64,000 nt of DNA, taken from contig NZ_SJPV01000018.1 of NCBI RefSeq assembly GCF_007860135.1, forward strand, positions 1 to 64,000, written 5' to 3'. Position numbers and translations under genes: made by a program. This stretch comes from Novipirellula artificiosorum. Its GTDB lineage: Bacteria; Planctomycetota; Planctomycetia; Pirellulales; Pirellulaceae. Below, piece after piece: positions 24,351 through 32,105 of the stretch (within the stretch, counting starts at the first letter, position 1; every line of letters begins with the position of its first letter). A model generated the notes under the pieces. It was given only the letters and a program-made list of their open reading frames with translations. It made no database searches and was not told the origin of the DNA.

Positions 24351-26653
24351 GCCGTCGCTTCCCGTGTTGCTAGTTTTAGTTGTTTTGTGTTCAGTTTTCG
24401 AACAACCGAGCTGAGTCGGCGACGGTCGATCGGTCCGCTTCCGCCAAAGATCGCTTGATCGGCCACATCACAGAATTGCTTTACATGATCTTGCAGCTGG
24501 ACATCGCGGTTGACCAAGGACTCCAACCAATCCCGTTGCGGTTTTCCCTGCGGTCGAGCACTGCCAAGCAGTCTGGCTCGAGTTTCCACGATACGCATGG
24601 CAAGTCCGATTTGATACTTCGGTCGCAGCCATCGTGACAGCGACCAGATGCCCCCCAATAACCACTCGGCCCAGACCAGCCGCGTCCGATAGAGCAGTCC
24701 ACAGATTGCGAGTGCAAGCAGTCCGTGAATCCAATGCGCCGCAGCAAACCGCTTGCGGACCAGCCACCACGAAGGCGTGTAAACCGGCTGTTGATATCCT
24801 GGCGTCGGTTCGATCTCGAACCATCTTCCGTCGTCAAGTTTGATTTCGACCCAAGCGTGAACGTCATTTGGCGTGATGTTGGCATGCCCAGCGGAAATTT
24901 CGAATGAGTCGGGGCGAACGTAGAAGCCGGTGACCAGTCGCGATTGGAGTCCAATTTCGCGAGCTTTCAATGCGGCGACGGTCGCAAACAGGTGATCGCC
25001 CCCACGTCGAGTTTTCAAGAACCCGTCCACTGTATTTTCGCTGCTACGATCGAAAGTGAATTCCGTTCGCAAATAGTTGACGATGGATTGCAGTTGCTCG
25101 TAGGGCGACCTAGCGTCCCCATTCACACTCCCGCTTGCGGGAAGGTCGGACGCGGTAGCGGCCGGGGAGGGTTGCGTGTGCCCGCTCCGGCCCTGAGAGG
25201 CCGACTCTCCCCGAGGGCGAGTGAAATCAAAAAATCCGCTACGGCGTTGCCCGGAGGCAGGGTCAGACTTCAGCTCAACCAGCTCGTCCTCCATCACATT
25301 GATCGAAGCCAAGTTCACGACCGTCAACTGCGGAATCTTTTCGCGTCCGGGCATGAACAGCGATCCGTCGTTCTTGATGCCGAAGAAATCTTGACGATTC
25401 ACATCCTTGATATGCAGTCCCGCTGTCATCATCGGAGATGGGAATCGAGTCGAATCGAGCCGCAGCACTTTCAGCAAATTGACCGACACCGAGTCACTGT
25501 CGGAAATGGCTTTGGATTGCAGCTTGGGATCAAAGAACCAAACATGCTGGTCAATCTCTTGTTGGTTAAGTTCTTCGATGGAATGGTCCGCCGAGTTTGT
25601 CCAGTCCACTCCATCGAAGGCATCGTATCGTTCCATCGCGAGTCGGATTCCGGTTGGTCCGTCCCACTGCAATACCGCGTCGCTGGTGGCATCGTCGAAA
25701 TGATGGTGTTTCTTAGGCTGCATGCGATCGATGCTGAACGATGATCCGCCTTGTTCCGATTTGGAGGCCCGCTCGTGCATCGGGATCACGTTGTCGCTGC
25801 CCATCGCCTGGCGACGCTCCCATTTGTTCTTCTTTTTTGGTTCCCCGAACATGTCGTTGGCCATGTCGAACAACGTCGATTCGGTAGACTCCAAAAAGAT
25901 CTCGGATTCGACCGCACCGAATGATTCAGCGTGATCCTTCGCTGCGATTGCTGCGTCGCCGGTTCCGATGCCACTGCGTGCCGCAGAGTCCGACCACTTC
26001 GATCCGCCGCTGGTCGGCATGAACCCGAAAGCCATCCGATTGGAGCCGCCAAAACGATCACGGACGACTAGGCCACCGATGATGCACAGCACAGTCGCCG
26101 CCAGCACGCTGGCCGGGCGAATGCCGACCGCCGGACGCACCGACTCGGCCAAGCAGACATCGAGTTTTTCCCAGTGATTGGCGACCAAATGCCAAACACA
26201 GCCGCTCATCCAAAGCACGGCCACCCAGACGGCTCGCGTGTCATCGGAAATCGATGTGGCGAATAGAACCAAGAATCCGCTGGCGACTAGCGACATCGCT
26301 TGGTTGCGTTCGGACGTTGCCGCCATCGCGATCGCCAGCGACATCGCACCAAAGGTCGATAATCCCGACATTTCAAATGCAATCGGCGAACCGAACATGC
26401 GGGCAAAAACCGCAAATGCGATCGGCGTCGTCGCCAGCGCGACCGTAGCAGAACTCGCCAATCGTTTCGGCTTCCGCGTTTCATGACCAAAGGTCTTGGC
26501 GACTTCCGCTACACAGAACAGGAAAGCCAAAGTTCCCATCTCGGCCAAAAACCAGAACCGCGACTCCACAAAGAACCGCAATGGCAGGACCGACACGATC
26601 GCAAGGATCGCCAGCAGAATGGTCTCGATTCGTTTACGCGGCGACGTCGGCAT
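24347..26653 (-). CDS. Transglutaminase-like membrane protein (TgpA type), catalytic Cys missing
   Basis: A 768-residue protein. An N-terminal block of membrane helices (about 10-200) is followed by a large exported region and a transglutaminase core at about 510-620. One more helix ('AHWIHGLLALAICGLLY') and a cytosolic tail complete it. The core keeps the His region 'NDVHAWVEIK' and an acidic residue in 'WFEIEPTPGY'. Where active enzymes have G-Y-C-E-x-F-A it reads G-D-H-L-F-A near residue 551, so the nucleophile Cys is absent. This variant is familiar in planctomycete MoxR operons, suggesting a binding rather than enzymatic role. Residues near 477-510 come from an inserted palindromic repeat. 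Confidence 0.85.
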   Translation of the reverse strand: MPTSPRKRIETILLAILAIVSVLPLRFFVESRFWFLAEMGTLAFLFCVAEVAKTFGHETRKPKRLASSATVALATTPIAFAVFARMFGSPIAFEMSGLSTFGAMSLAIAMAATSERNQAMSLVASGFLVLFATSISDDTRAVWVAVLWMSGCVWHLVANHWEKLDVCLAESVRPAVGIRPASVLAATVLCIIGGLVVRDRFGGSNRMAFGFMPTSGGSKWSDSAARSGIGTGDAAIAAKDHAESFGAVESEIFLESTESTLFDMANDMFGEPKKKNKWERRQAMGSDNVIPMHERASKSEQGGSSFSIDRMQPKKHHHFDDATSDAVLQWDGPTGIRLAMERYDAFDGVDWTNSADHSIEELNQQEIDQHVWFFDPKLQSKAISDSDSVSVNLLKVLRLDSTRFPSPMMTAGLHIKDVNRQDFFGIKNDGSLFMPGREKIPQLTVVNLASINVMEDELVELKSDPASGQRRSGFFDFTRPRGESASQGRSGHTQPSPAATASDLPASGSVNGDARSPYEQLQSIVNYLRTEFTFDRSSENTVDGFLKTRRGGDHLFATVAALKAREIGLQSRLVTGFYVRPDSFEISAGHANITPNDVHAWVEIKLDDGRWFEIEPTPGYQQPVYTPSWWLVRKRFAAAHWIHGLLALAICGLLYRTRLVWAEWLLGGIWSLSRWLRPKYQIGLAMRIVETRARLLGSARPQGKPQRDWLESLVNRDVQLQDHVKQFCDVADQAIFGGSGPIDRRRLSSVVRKLNTKQLKLATREATA
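25122..25225 (-). repeat. Palindromic repeat inserted in frame in the transglutaminase-like gene
   Basis: About 104 bp begin TTCACACTCCCGC-ttgc-GGGAAGG and end in CTCTCCCCGAGGGCGAGTGAA, with inverted-repeat ends around TTCAC...GTGAA. It encodes a Pro/Ser/Gly-rich loop between two conserved parts of the protein. The same kind of GC-rich palindrome occurs inside other genes of the window. Confidence 0.65.
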
Positions 26654-27929
26654 CTCGCACCTCCGTCCAAAATTCGCGAACTTGATCCGTAAGCGTCTCG
26701 CCCGACGCGATCAACTTCGTCAGCGATAGTCCGCCGGCTCGGCGTCCGCCATGCGGATCAACCAGGCGAACCACTTCACGCCCTTGCGAGTCGCTCAAGA
26801 ATTCGATCGTTGCATGTTTACTGGACTGTTCAGGCTGGATTGACGAGTCCTTGCCATCGGCCGGAACATCCGCGAGTGCATCCAGAATCTGACGCCTACC
26901 TTTGACGCCCTGTGCCAGACGCAGACGCTTTGATCCGACCGTCACTCGCATCGGCACGCCCGATTGATGCAGGTTGATCAGGACGCTGGCCGCCATGCGC
27001 ATGCGCTCGGCCAGGTTTCTCCTTTCACCCTCCCTATCAAGAAGGGTTGATCCTAAGCGAGGGGAGAAAGCTCTTTGGTCGCCCGCTCCTCGCTGACGCT
27101 CGATTCTCCCAGCGGCAGACTGAATGCGCGTGTCAATGAAGACATCCAACTCCACCGATTGGGGACCGCCGCGTTCGGTAACGACCAACGTGTCTACTCT
27201 TGCAGACGCGACCCAGTTGATGTGTTTCGCCGAGTCGCCGCGACGGTACGCTCGCACGCCAACAAAGTCGCCGCTACGGCCACCCCGATTTCCGTCGCCA
27301 TGATCCGCAGGGGTCAGACCGACGATTGGGCAGACACCTTGCACAGGGAATACTTTCGGCCAAACCGTCAATGATTCTGTCGTCGTTAACTTGCGACGCG
27401 CCGTCCAAATGCCGAAGGGAAAAGAGCAGGCAACTCGCGGTGTTTGAATAGGGTAATGTCCCCTTAGCGGCGGCTTCACCGTGATGCCGAATTCACTGAT
27501 GCACAACGGCGGAACGCAAGCCAGTCCGACTGTCGGAAGCAGCTCATCCCCTTCGCAATCCAGATAGCCTTCGACAGCCAAGCCCCAAACGGGAACAGGA
27601 ACTCGATTGCGAACCGAAACGACGATCCGGCATGGGGCGTCTTCGTGAACGCGGTCAACCTCGGGGCGCAACTCACACGTCGTGACGTACACCGCCACCA
27701 GCGGCCAAGCCATGCCGACGACCATGATCGCGGACAGCGATGCCGCCAGTGTCCAACCGATCGGGCTTAGATAGAGCCCGACCATGACGCTTACAGCCGT
27801 CGCCAGCACGAACCAGCCGATGGGTTCTTTGAGCCAGTAAAGAAAACGATTCGCCCAGGGGCAAAAGTCGGTCGTCATCACGCGAGACAACCAACTCGCC
27901 AATCTAGGCACTTCATGGGCAATCGCCAT
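26634..27929 (-). CDS. DUF58 protein
   Basis: About 431 residues. Two N-terminal membrane helices are followed by a beta-sandwich region and the DUF58 signature 'GDFVGVRAYRRGDSAKHINW' with 'ASARVDTLVVTE'. A VWA-like C-terminal part contains 'AASVLINLHQSGVPMRVTV'. DUF58 proteins are regular partners of MoxR ATPases. ATG 27929 was chosen because AAGG lies before it and a membrane segment follows; the frame is open further upstream without support. The stop overlaps the next gene by 20 bp. Some 34 residues between 'FIDTR' and 'NLAERMR' are translated from an inserted palindromic repeat. Confidence 0.88.
   Translation of the reverse strand: MAIAHEVPRLASWLSRVMTTDFCPWANRFLYWLKEPIGWFVLATAVSVMVGLYLSPIGWTLAASLSAIMVVGMAWPLVAVYVTTCELRPEVDRVHEDAPCRIVVSVRNRVPVPVWGLAVEGYLDCEGDELLPTVGLACVPPLCISEFGITVKPPLRGHYPIQTPRVACSFPFGIWTARRKLTTTESLTVWPKVFPVQGVCPIVGLTPADHGDGNRGGRSGDFVGVRAYRRGDSAKHINWVASARVDTLVVTERGGPQSVELDVFIDTRIQSAAGRIERQRGAGDQRAFSPRLGSTLLDREGERRNLAERMRMAASVLINLHQSGVPMRVTVGSKRLRLAQGVKGRRQILDALADVPADGKDSSIQPEQSSKHATIEFLSDSQGREVVRLVDPHGGRRAGGLSLTKLIASGETLTDQVREFWTEVRDADVAA
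27019..27121 (-). repeat. Palindromic repeat inserted in frame in the DUF58 gene
   Basis: About 103 bp of GC-rich repeat with TTTCACCCTCCC at one side, AAGAAGGGTTGATCC and GAGGGGAGAAA inside, and GCTCCTCGCTGACGCTCG further on. It splits the conserved run between the DUF58 signature and the VWA-like helices without breaking the frame. Boundaries are judged from the protein pattern. Confidence 0.55.
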
Positions 27930-27981
27930 GGGAGCGCACCTTCGGTACGGGAGGAAAACAGGGGAAAGAAAGACGCGAGCG

Positions 27982-28524
27982 TTAAACGCTCGGCGGTCCC
28001 CGTACCGTGTGGCTGGAGGAGTGATGGCTCGGTGCGAACACATCCCGTACGAACACGACATCACCGGCAACGGCCAGCGATTCAATGACGCCAGCGGCAT
28101 CAAACAGCATCACCGCATGACGCGAAGCAAAGAAGCTTTGGCAAACCGCACATTCGTTCGAATCGTGTTCGCTGGCCGGCGATTCCGACTCAGATTCGTC
28201 GGTTGTTGATTCCGATTTCTCCGGCGACTTGGCATGGCAAGAACTGCCGTGATCGTGATCGCAGCAGCGATGACCGCGATGGTCGTACTGGGCCGATTTG
28301 CTGGCAGCCACCGAGGCACTTGGACGGCAATCCGCGTGATGGCGGGAGCATCCAAAGTGAACCCAACCCGCCGCATTGCCAAACAGCAATGTTGCTAGAG
28401 TCAAGTAAACGGTTAGGACTCGGAGCGACGTCAAAGGATCAGTTTCCAACGTTAATTTATGAGACAACCCCGAATCACGCCTGCAGCGTTTATCTCGAAG
28501 GTGCAAAACCAACGGTCCGACCAA
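27982..28524 (-). CDS. Exported Cys/His-rich protein
   Basis: Up to 180 residues. A hydrophobic N-terminal helix ('VYLTLATLLFGNAAGWVHFG') is followed by a His/Cys/Asp-rich segment ('HRGHRCCDHDHGSSCH'), then 'EHDSNECAVCQSFFAS' and a C-terminal 'VRGPPSV'. The layout (signal helix, His-rich loop, CxxC, RGPP end) resembles DUF2946-type proteins thought to bind metal, and it matches the divergent gene at 28781. The start is uncertain: ATG 28524, or a TTG about 35 residues further in. It lies 50 bp upstream of the DUF58 gene and may head the MoxR operon. Confidence 0.65.
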   Translation of the reverse strand: MVGPLVLHLRDKRCRRDSGLSHKLTLETDPLTSLRVLTVYLTLATLLFGNAAGWVHFGCSRHHADCRPSASVAASKSAQYDHRGHRCCDHDHGSSCHAKSPEKSESTTDESESESPASEHDSNECAVCQSFFASRHAVMLFDAAGVIESLAVAGDVVFVRDVFAPSHHSSSHTVRGPPSV

Positions 28525-28780
28525 GGATGTGAAGATTGTGTCAGACCAAGCTACGTGATGTCAATTGCTAGGGTTCGATCGAATCGCATTCTTCATGGTC
28601 GATTCATGAAATCCACTACAGAACCGGACTTGCCGGTTTCTGACGCCGACTTATGTTAACGTTACAAAATAAGTTTGGAAGTCTTGACGAACCGATTGCA
28701 TGTGGTCATCGTAAGGGGAAGCAATCGTCTTTGGTCGGGCCATTTTGCAACTCAACCTTCTTCAATCGAACGTCTTTTTG

Positions 28781-29212
28781 ATGTCTTCGTTGATCAGACC
28801 TATTCTAGCTAGCCTGCTGTGCGGCGTGATCGTTCTCGGTCATGCTCCTGTCTGGCTGCACGTGGGTCACTGCGAACATCATGCTCATGTCCAATCCGGC
28901 GTAGCGTCTGACAAGACAGCTTCCGTCGTGATTTATTCGCATGTCTGTCAGCACCACGCACCGCCGCAGGAAACCGCCAAGACGGTTTCTGACACGCACG
29001 ATGCTCCTGTTTCGGGCGGTCAGCACGATCACGATTCCGACACGTGTGTGATTTGCCAGTCGTTGGCGAGTCCGGGTGGTGTGACTTGGGAATTGCTGGT
29101 TTCACTCCCGTTCGAGATTATTTCCAGCCCGGTCTTTGTTGCCCCTGAACCCGTTCTTGCGGCAACTCTTCTTTCGATCCCGCAGCCGCGCGGGCCACCG
29201 GTCGTCGCGTAA
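28781..29212 (+). CDS. Exported Cys/His-rich protein, divergent paralogue
   Basis: A 143-residue protein with a signal-like helix ('LASLLCGVIVLGHAPVWLHV') and His-rich stretches ('GHCEHHAHV', 'HVCQHHAPP'). The block 'QHDHDSDTCVICQSLASPGG' and a C-terminal 'PQPRGPPVV' follow. The order of hydrophobic helix, WxHxG, His-rich loop, CxxCQS and RGPP is shared with the minus-strand gene at 27982-28524, so the two are divergent paralogues. ATG 28781 is preferred to an upstream TTG. A periplasmic metal-binding role is inferred only from composition. Confidence 0.65.
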   Translation: MSSLIRPILASLLCGVIVLGHAPVWLHVGHCEHHAHVQSGVASDKTASVVIYSHVCQHHAPPQETAKTVSDTHDAPVSGGQHDHDSDTCVICQSLASPGGVTWELLVSLPFEIISSPVFVAPEPVLAATLLSIPQPRGPPVVA

Positions 29213-29643
29213 CGGCTTTCGCTATCTGCGCGTGGGATAGGCTTTCAGCCTGTTATTTCCACAGTTGCATGACATGCGGGAACCCTTTCACACGATTGTC
29301 CCACCACGTTTGGATTTGATGCTCAGGCTGTGTGCTTGTTGCGTCAAAACAAATGGACTGCCGACATCATACGTCCCGCCGCGTGCGGTGTGATCGGTCA
29401 ACGGTCCGACCAAACCCGATCGGTTGTGCTCACGCGGTGGGGCTCCTTAAGAAATCAAATCCGTAGTGGACGAGGTCACGAGTCCGGCGGCATGGGACTC
29501 GTCGCCTCGTCCACTACGAAAACAAAACAAACGTGTGCGGTCTGTTCGTCGCCGCCGCACGCGCCTGCATTGGTCATGCGGAACCTTTGGTCAGGCGGCA
29601 AAAGTTTTTTCAGTAACTCGTTTTCTAGAAAAGGAAAACAAAC
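29213..29643. promoter_or_regulatory. Leader region of the Tad pilus locus
   Basis: About 430 bp without a gene between the Cys/His-rich protein and the pilin. It must hold the pilus promoter, but no consensus is clear enough to mark. It contains a long perfect inverted repeat (29462-29518), listed separately. AAAGGAAAACAAAC directly before the pilin ATG provides a ribosome-binding site. Confidence 0.5.
29462..29518. repeat. 57-bp inverted repeat upstream of the pilin gene
   Basis: CGTAGTGGACGAGG..ACGAGTCC is followed after about 9 bp by GGACTCGT..CCTCGTCCACTACG. That gives arms of about 24 bp with a single 2-bp mismatch. Half copies occur at 32066-32088 and at the ends of the insertion in the TadG-like gene. 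It is therefore a dispersed palindromic element of this genome as well as a strong RNA hairpin. Confidence 0.8.
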
Positions 29644-29991
29644 ATGCGTAAGTTTTTGAACAACAAGAAGGGCCAAGGCCTGGTTGAGTACGGTCTGATC
29701 ATCGCCGGCGTGGCATTGATCTGCGCTGCAGCGATTTCCGTCTTCGGTCACAAGACCAGCGACTTGATCGCATCTGTGTCGGCAATTCTCCCGGGGGCGC
29801 ACGCCGATGATAACGGACCTTTGGTCAGCGGCAAACTGATCGAAACGACTGGTGCGGATACGGGCGCAATCGCCTTGGACGCTGCAACGATTGTTGGCAA
29901 CACCGACACCGGTCGTTTGGACAATAACGTCTTCGGTGCGACCACGGCTGCTGGTGGCGACGGCTTCGGCGGTTTGATTCTCGAGCCATAA
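29644..29991 (+). CDS. flp: Flp/Tad-type pilin
   Basis: Structural subunit of the Tad pilus. A short basic leader 'MRKFLNNKKGQG' precedes the processing site, then 'LVEYGLIIAGVALICAAAI' forms the type IVb pilin helix with the conserved Glu-Tyr pair. The mature part is unusually long (about 103 residues against 50-60 in classical Flp), with a Gly/Thr/Asp-rich C-terminal region. It is the first gene of the locus with its own good ribosome-binding site, and a terminator-like hairpin follows it. Confidence 0.9.
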   Translation: MRKFLNNKKGQGLVEYGLIIAGVALICAAAISVFGHKTSDLIASVSAILPGAHADDNGPLVSGKLIETTGADTGAIALDAATIVGNTDTGRLDNNVFGATTAAGGDGFGGLILEP

Positions 29992-30021
29992 GCCGGACCG
30001 ATTTCCATATGGACGCTTCAG

Positions 30022-30053
30022 CCACCTATGGCGGAATTTTCCGTCATGGGTGG
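30022..30053 (+). terminator. Partial terminator / attenuator after the pilin gene
   Basis: CCACCTATGGCGGAA pairs with TTCCGTCATGGGTGG (15 bp allowing G-U pairs, 2-nt loop), followed by TTTCTGTTCTT. Located 30 bp after the pilin stop and before the prepilin peptidase gene, it could keep pilin messages in excess over the assembly genes. Confidence 0.7.
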
Positions 30054-30079
30054 TTTCTGTTCTTCAATGAGATCGCTCT

Positions 30080-30505
30080 TTGTTTCTCACGCTCGCCATC
30101 ATCACGACTGCCTTGCTTGCTATTGCAACGACATTCGATTTACGAACTCGCGAAATACCAGATTGGATTTCGTTAGCGATCGGAGTCACCGCCGTCGTTG
30201 CGTCACTGATAGGCTGGCTCGGGATGTCGATCGCTTGGGTGTCGGCCGGCGGAATCGTCGGACTTGCCATCGCCTATGGACTGTTTCGCTTTGCGAAGCT
30301 GGGTGGCGGTGATGGGAAGCTCATCATCGCGCTGGGGATGTTGGTCGGACCCGTTGGGATTTTGATTGTGTTGTTTGGAATGGCGATCGCCGGTGGCGTG
30401 CTTTCGTTGATCGCGATGCTTCGCGGTCAACGAGACTACGCCTACGTGCCCGCCATCGCGGCGGGATTCGTGGGTTATCTCGGTTTCGTTTATTTCGTCG
30501 TCTGA
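30080..30505 (+). CDS. tadV: Prepilin peptidase, TadV/CpaA type
   Basis: A 141-residue A24-type aspartic peptidase of the inner membrane that cleaves the pilin leader. The two catalytic Asp residues lie in 'TTFDLRTREIPDW' (about residue 20) and 'KLGGGDGKLIIALG' (about 80), between membrane helices. The start is a TTG. The frame is closed by TGA at 30068, and no ATG or GTG fits before the first helix. GAG lies 8 nt upstream. Confidence 0.88.
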   Translation: MFLTLAIITTALLAIATTFDLRTREIPDWISLAIGVTAVVASLIGWLGMSIAWVSAGGIVGLAIAYGLFRFAKLGGGDGKLIIALGMLVGPVGILIVLFGMAIAGGVLSLIAMLRGQRDYAYVPAIAAGFVGYLGFVYFVV

Positions 30506-30524
30506 CTCGAAAAGGATTGGTTTC

Positions 30525-30989
30525 ATGTTGAAGATCGCACTAGCTCTGATCGTTGCGTTTGTCTCGCTCGCCTCGAATGTTGTCGCCAACGCCGATGACC
30601 ATGCGGGCATGAAGAAGGAACACGAAGCCGCTCACTTGCAGCATGACAAATGGGCTTCCGAACATGCCAAATGGCGAGCCGAACACATGCGAGCGTTGGC
30701 GATGATGGCCAAGTTTCAGGCAAAGATTTATGAACACGAAGCCGAGTTGATCGAGCACGATGAAGAAATGCGGGCTCATGAGGATCACGCCATGCATCAC
30801 GGTGAAGAAATTGCCCACCATGAGAATGACGGCGATGCGACGGATCACGAAGCACTGGAGGCGGAACATAAGAAGTTCTCCTCCGAACATGAGGCCATGG
30901 CGAAGAAGCATGATGCGGTGAAGTCAGGTCACGAAGAGCTACACGAATTGCTTCAGAAACTCTTTCAGATCATGAAAAGCGAGAAATGA
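30525..30989 (+). CDS. Secreted His/Glu-rich coiled-coil protein in the Tad locus
   Basis: A 154-residue protein with a clear signal peptide ending 'VVANA'. Almost the whole mature part is one amphipathic helix rich in His, Glu, Lys and Met ('KEHEAAHLQHDKWASEHAKW', 'HDEEMRAHEDHAMHHGEE'). His residues recur every 3-4 or 7 positions, giving a His-lined stripe on a coiled coil. The gene sits between tadV and tadE, and its stop overlaps the ATG of tadE, so it belongs to the operon. It is not a known Tad component. Metal binding or a periplasmic spacer role is inference. Confidence 0.8.
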   Translation: MLKIALALIVAFVSLASNVVANADDHAGMKKEHEAAHLQHDKWASEHAKWRAEHMRALAMMAKFQAKIYEHEAELIEHDEEMRAHEDHAMHHGEEIAHHENDGDATDHEALEAEHKKFSSEHEAMAKKHDAVKSGHEELHELLQKLFQIMKSEK

Positions 30990-32029
30990 TGCGAACGCGC
31001 CACCATCAACGCGCCGGTCAAGCACTCGTCGAGTTTGGGCTCGTCGCGCTGGTGCTGTACATGCTGGTCGGTGCTGCGATCACGTTCGGAATCTGGATTT
31101 ACGCAGCGGGGCAAATTCAACAAGCGGCCAATGTGGGCGCCCGAGAACTTTCGCAAACGCCGCTGCCCTTTGATGAGACGTTTGAGGATGCGCTCGATCA
31201 AGAGGTTGTCCGCAAGCGAATCTATGACGATCGCTGGTTGGTCATCGATTTGACTGAGCTGGAACAAGAGCACCCAGACTACAACTTCTTTACCGATGTT
31301 GTTCCACGAATGCCGTTGTTGAATCAGCAGTTGGCGGTGCTTTACATTCGCGACGATGTTCTCGATCCGCGTTTCGAGACACTCGAGAATGAAGAGCCTG
31401 GCTATCGACGATTGATGCGGTATCCAGGTGCGTTGCTGGAACGCTCTCAAGATACCGCGGATGATTCGGGAATCGAGTATCCCGATTATGTCGCGGACGA
31501 TTACGTGGTTCAAATCCCTCTCGTCGTTGAGAGAAAAGAGGGTCACAACAACGGCGGCGGTGGCGAGCGGATCCGGTGGGTCGACGTTGTTGAGGAGATC
31601 GATGATCCAGACACGAATCCTGATCCCTTTTCGCTCGAAAACACAAACGAAGATAGGCGTGGCGTCGTTGCGTTGCGTGTCCACTACCCGGCCCAATCGA
31701 GTTGGTTGAGCAGTTTTCAGGATCGAGGAAGATTCGTGCCGAACGGGGGCGATCCCAACATCGCTGATGACGATGCGGTTGAAACAATCGACGGAACCAA
31801 TCTTCGCGGAAGTTTGATCAACCGACCACTCGTGTTTGAGAACTCGCTTGGCGAGTCGGTCTACGCAGGAACTTACGGGGGTAAGTATGGGCTTGGCATT
31901 CATGGAGCGATGACCAGTCCCGAATTGACAGGCAGTGCCATCGGCATTCGTCCTTACCGACGTGTACTCGTGTCACATGCCATTTTTCGCAGGGAAGTGT
32001 TTTTACCCTCCACTGAAACGACTCCATAA
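30986..32029 (+). CDS. tadE: TadE-like pilus assembly protein
   Basis: Pseudopilin-like protein. The N-terminal 'RAGQALVEFGLVALVLYMLV' is the TadE signature with the processing Gly and conserved Glu, continued by 'TFGIWIYAAGQIQQAANVGA'. The 347-residue length is far above a usual TadE because of a long acidic periplasmic domain. It overlaps the preceding gene. The gap to the next gene (76 bp) contains a half copy of the palindromic repeat. Confidence 0.85.
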   Translation: MMRTRHHQRAGQALVEFGLVALVLYMLVGAAITFGIWIYAAGQIQQAANVGARELSQTPLPFDETFEDALDQEVVRKRIYDDRWLVIDLTELEQEHPDYNFFTDVVPRMPLLNQQLAVLYIRDDVLDPRFETLENEEPGYRRLMRYPGALLERSQDTADDSGIEYPDYVADDYVVQIPLVVERKEGHNNGGGGERIRWVDVVEEIDDPDTNPDPFSLENTNEDRRGVVALRVHYPAQSSWLSSFQDRGRFVPNGGDPNIADDDAVETIDGTNLRGSLINRPLVFENSLGESVYAGTYGGKYGLGIHGAMTSPELTGSAIGIRPYRRVLVSHAIFRREVFLPSTETTP

Positions 32030-32065
32030 ATAGTGTGTTGTTGATGGCAGCGTCGCATAGCGATC

Positions 32066-32088
32066 GGACTCGTTGCCTCGTCCACTAC
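32066..32088 (+). repeat. Half copy of the GTAGTGGACGAGG palindrome
   Basis: GGACTCGTTGCC-TCGTCCACTAC matches one arm of the inverted repeat at 29462-29518 with one change. It lies in the short gap between tadE and the CpaB-like gene. Confidence 0.7.
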
Positions 32089-32105
32089 CATCGAAGAATT
32101 CCATC

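Noticed and set aside
31035..31903. Large minus-strand frame (312 codons) opposite tadE
   Set aside because: The plus strand encodes the TadE signature with operon overlaps; the minus frame has no recognisable content.
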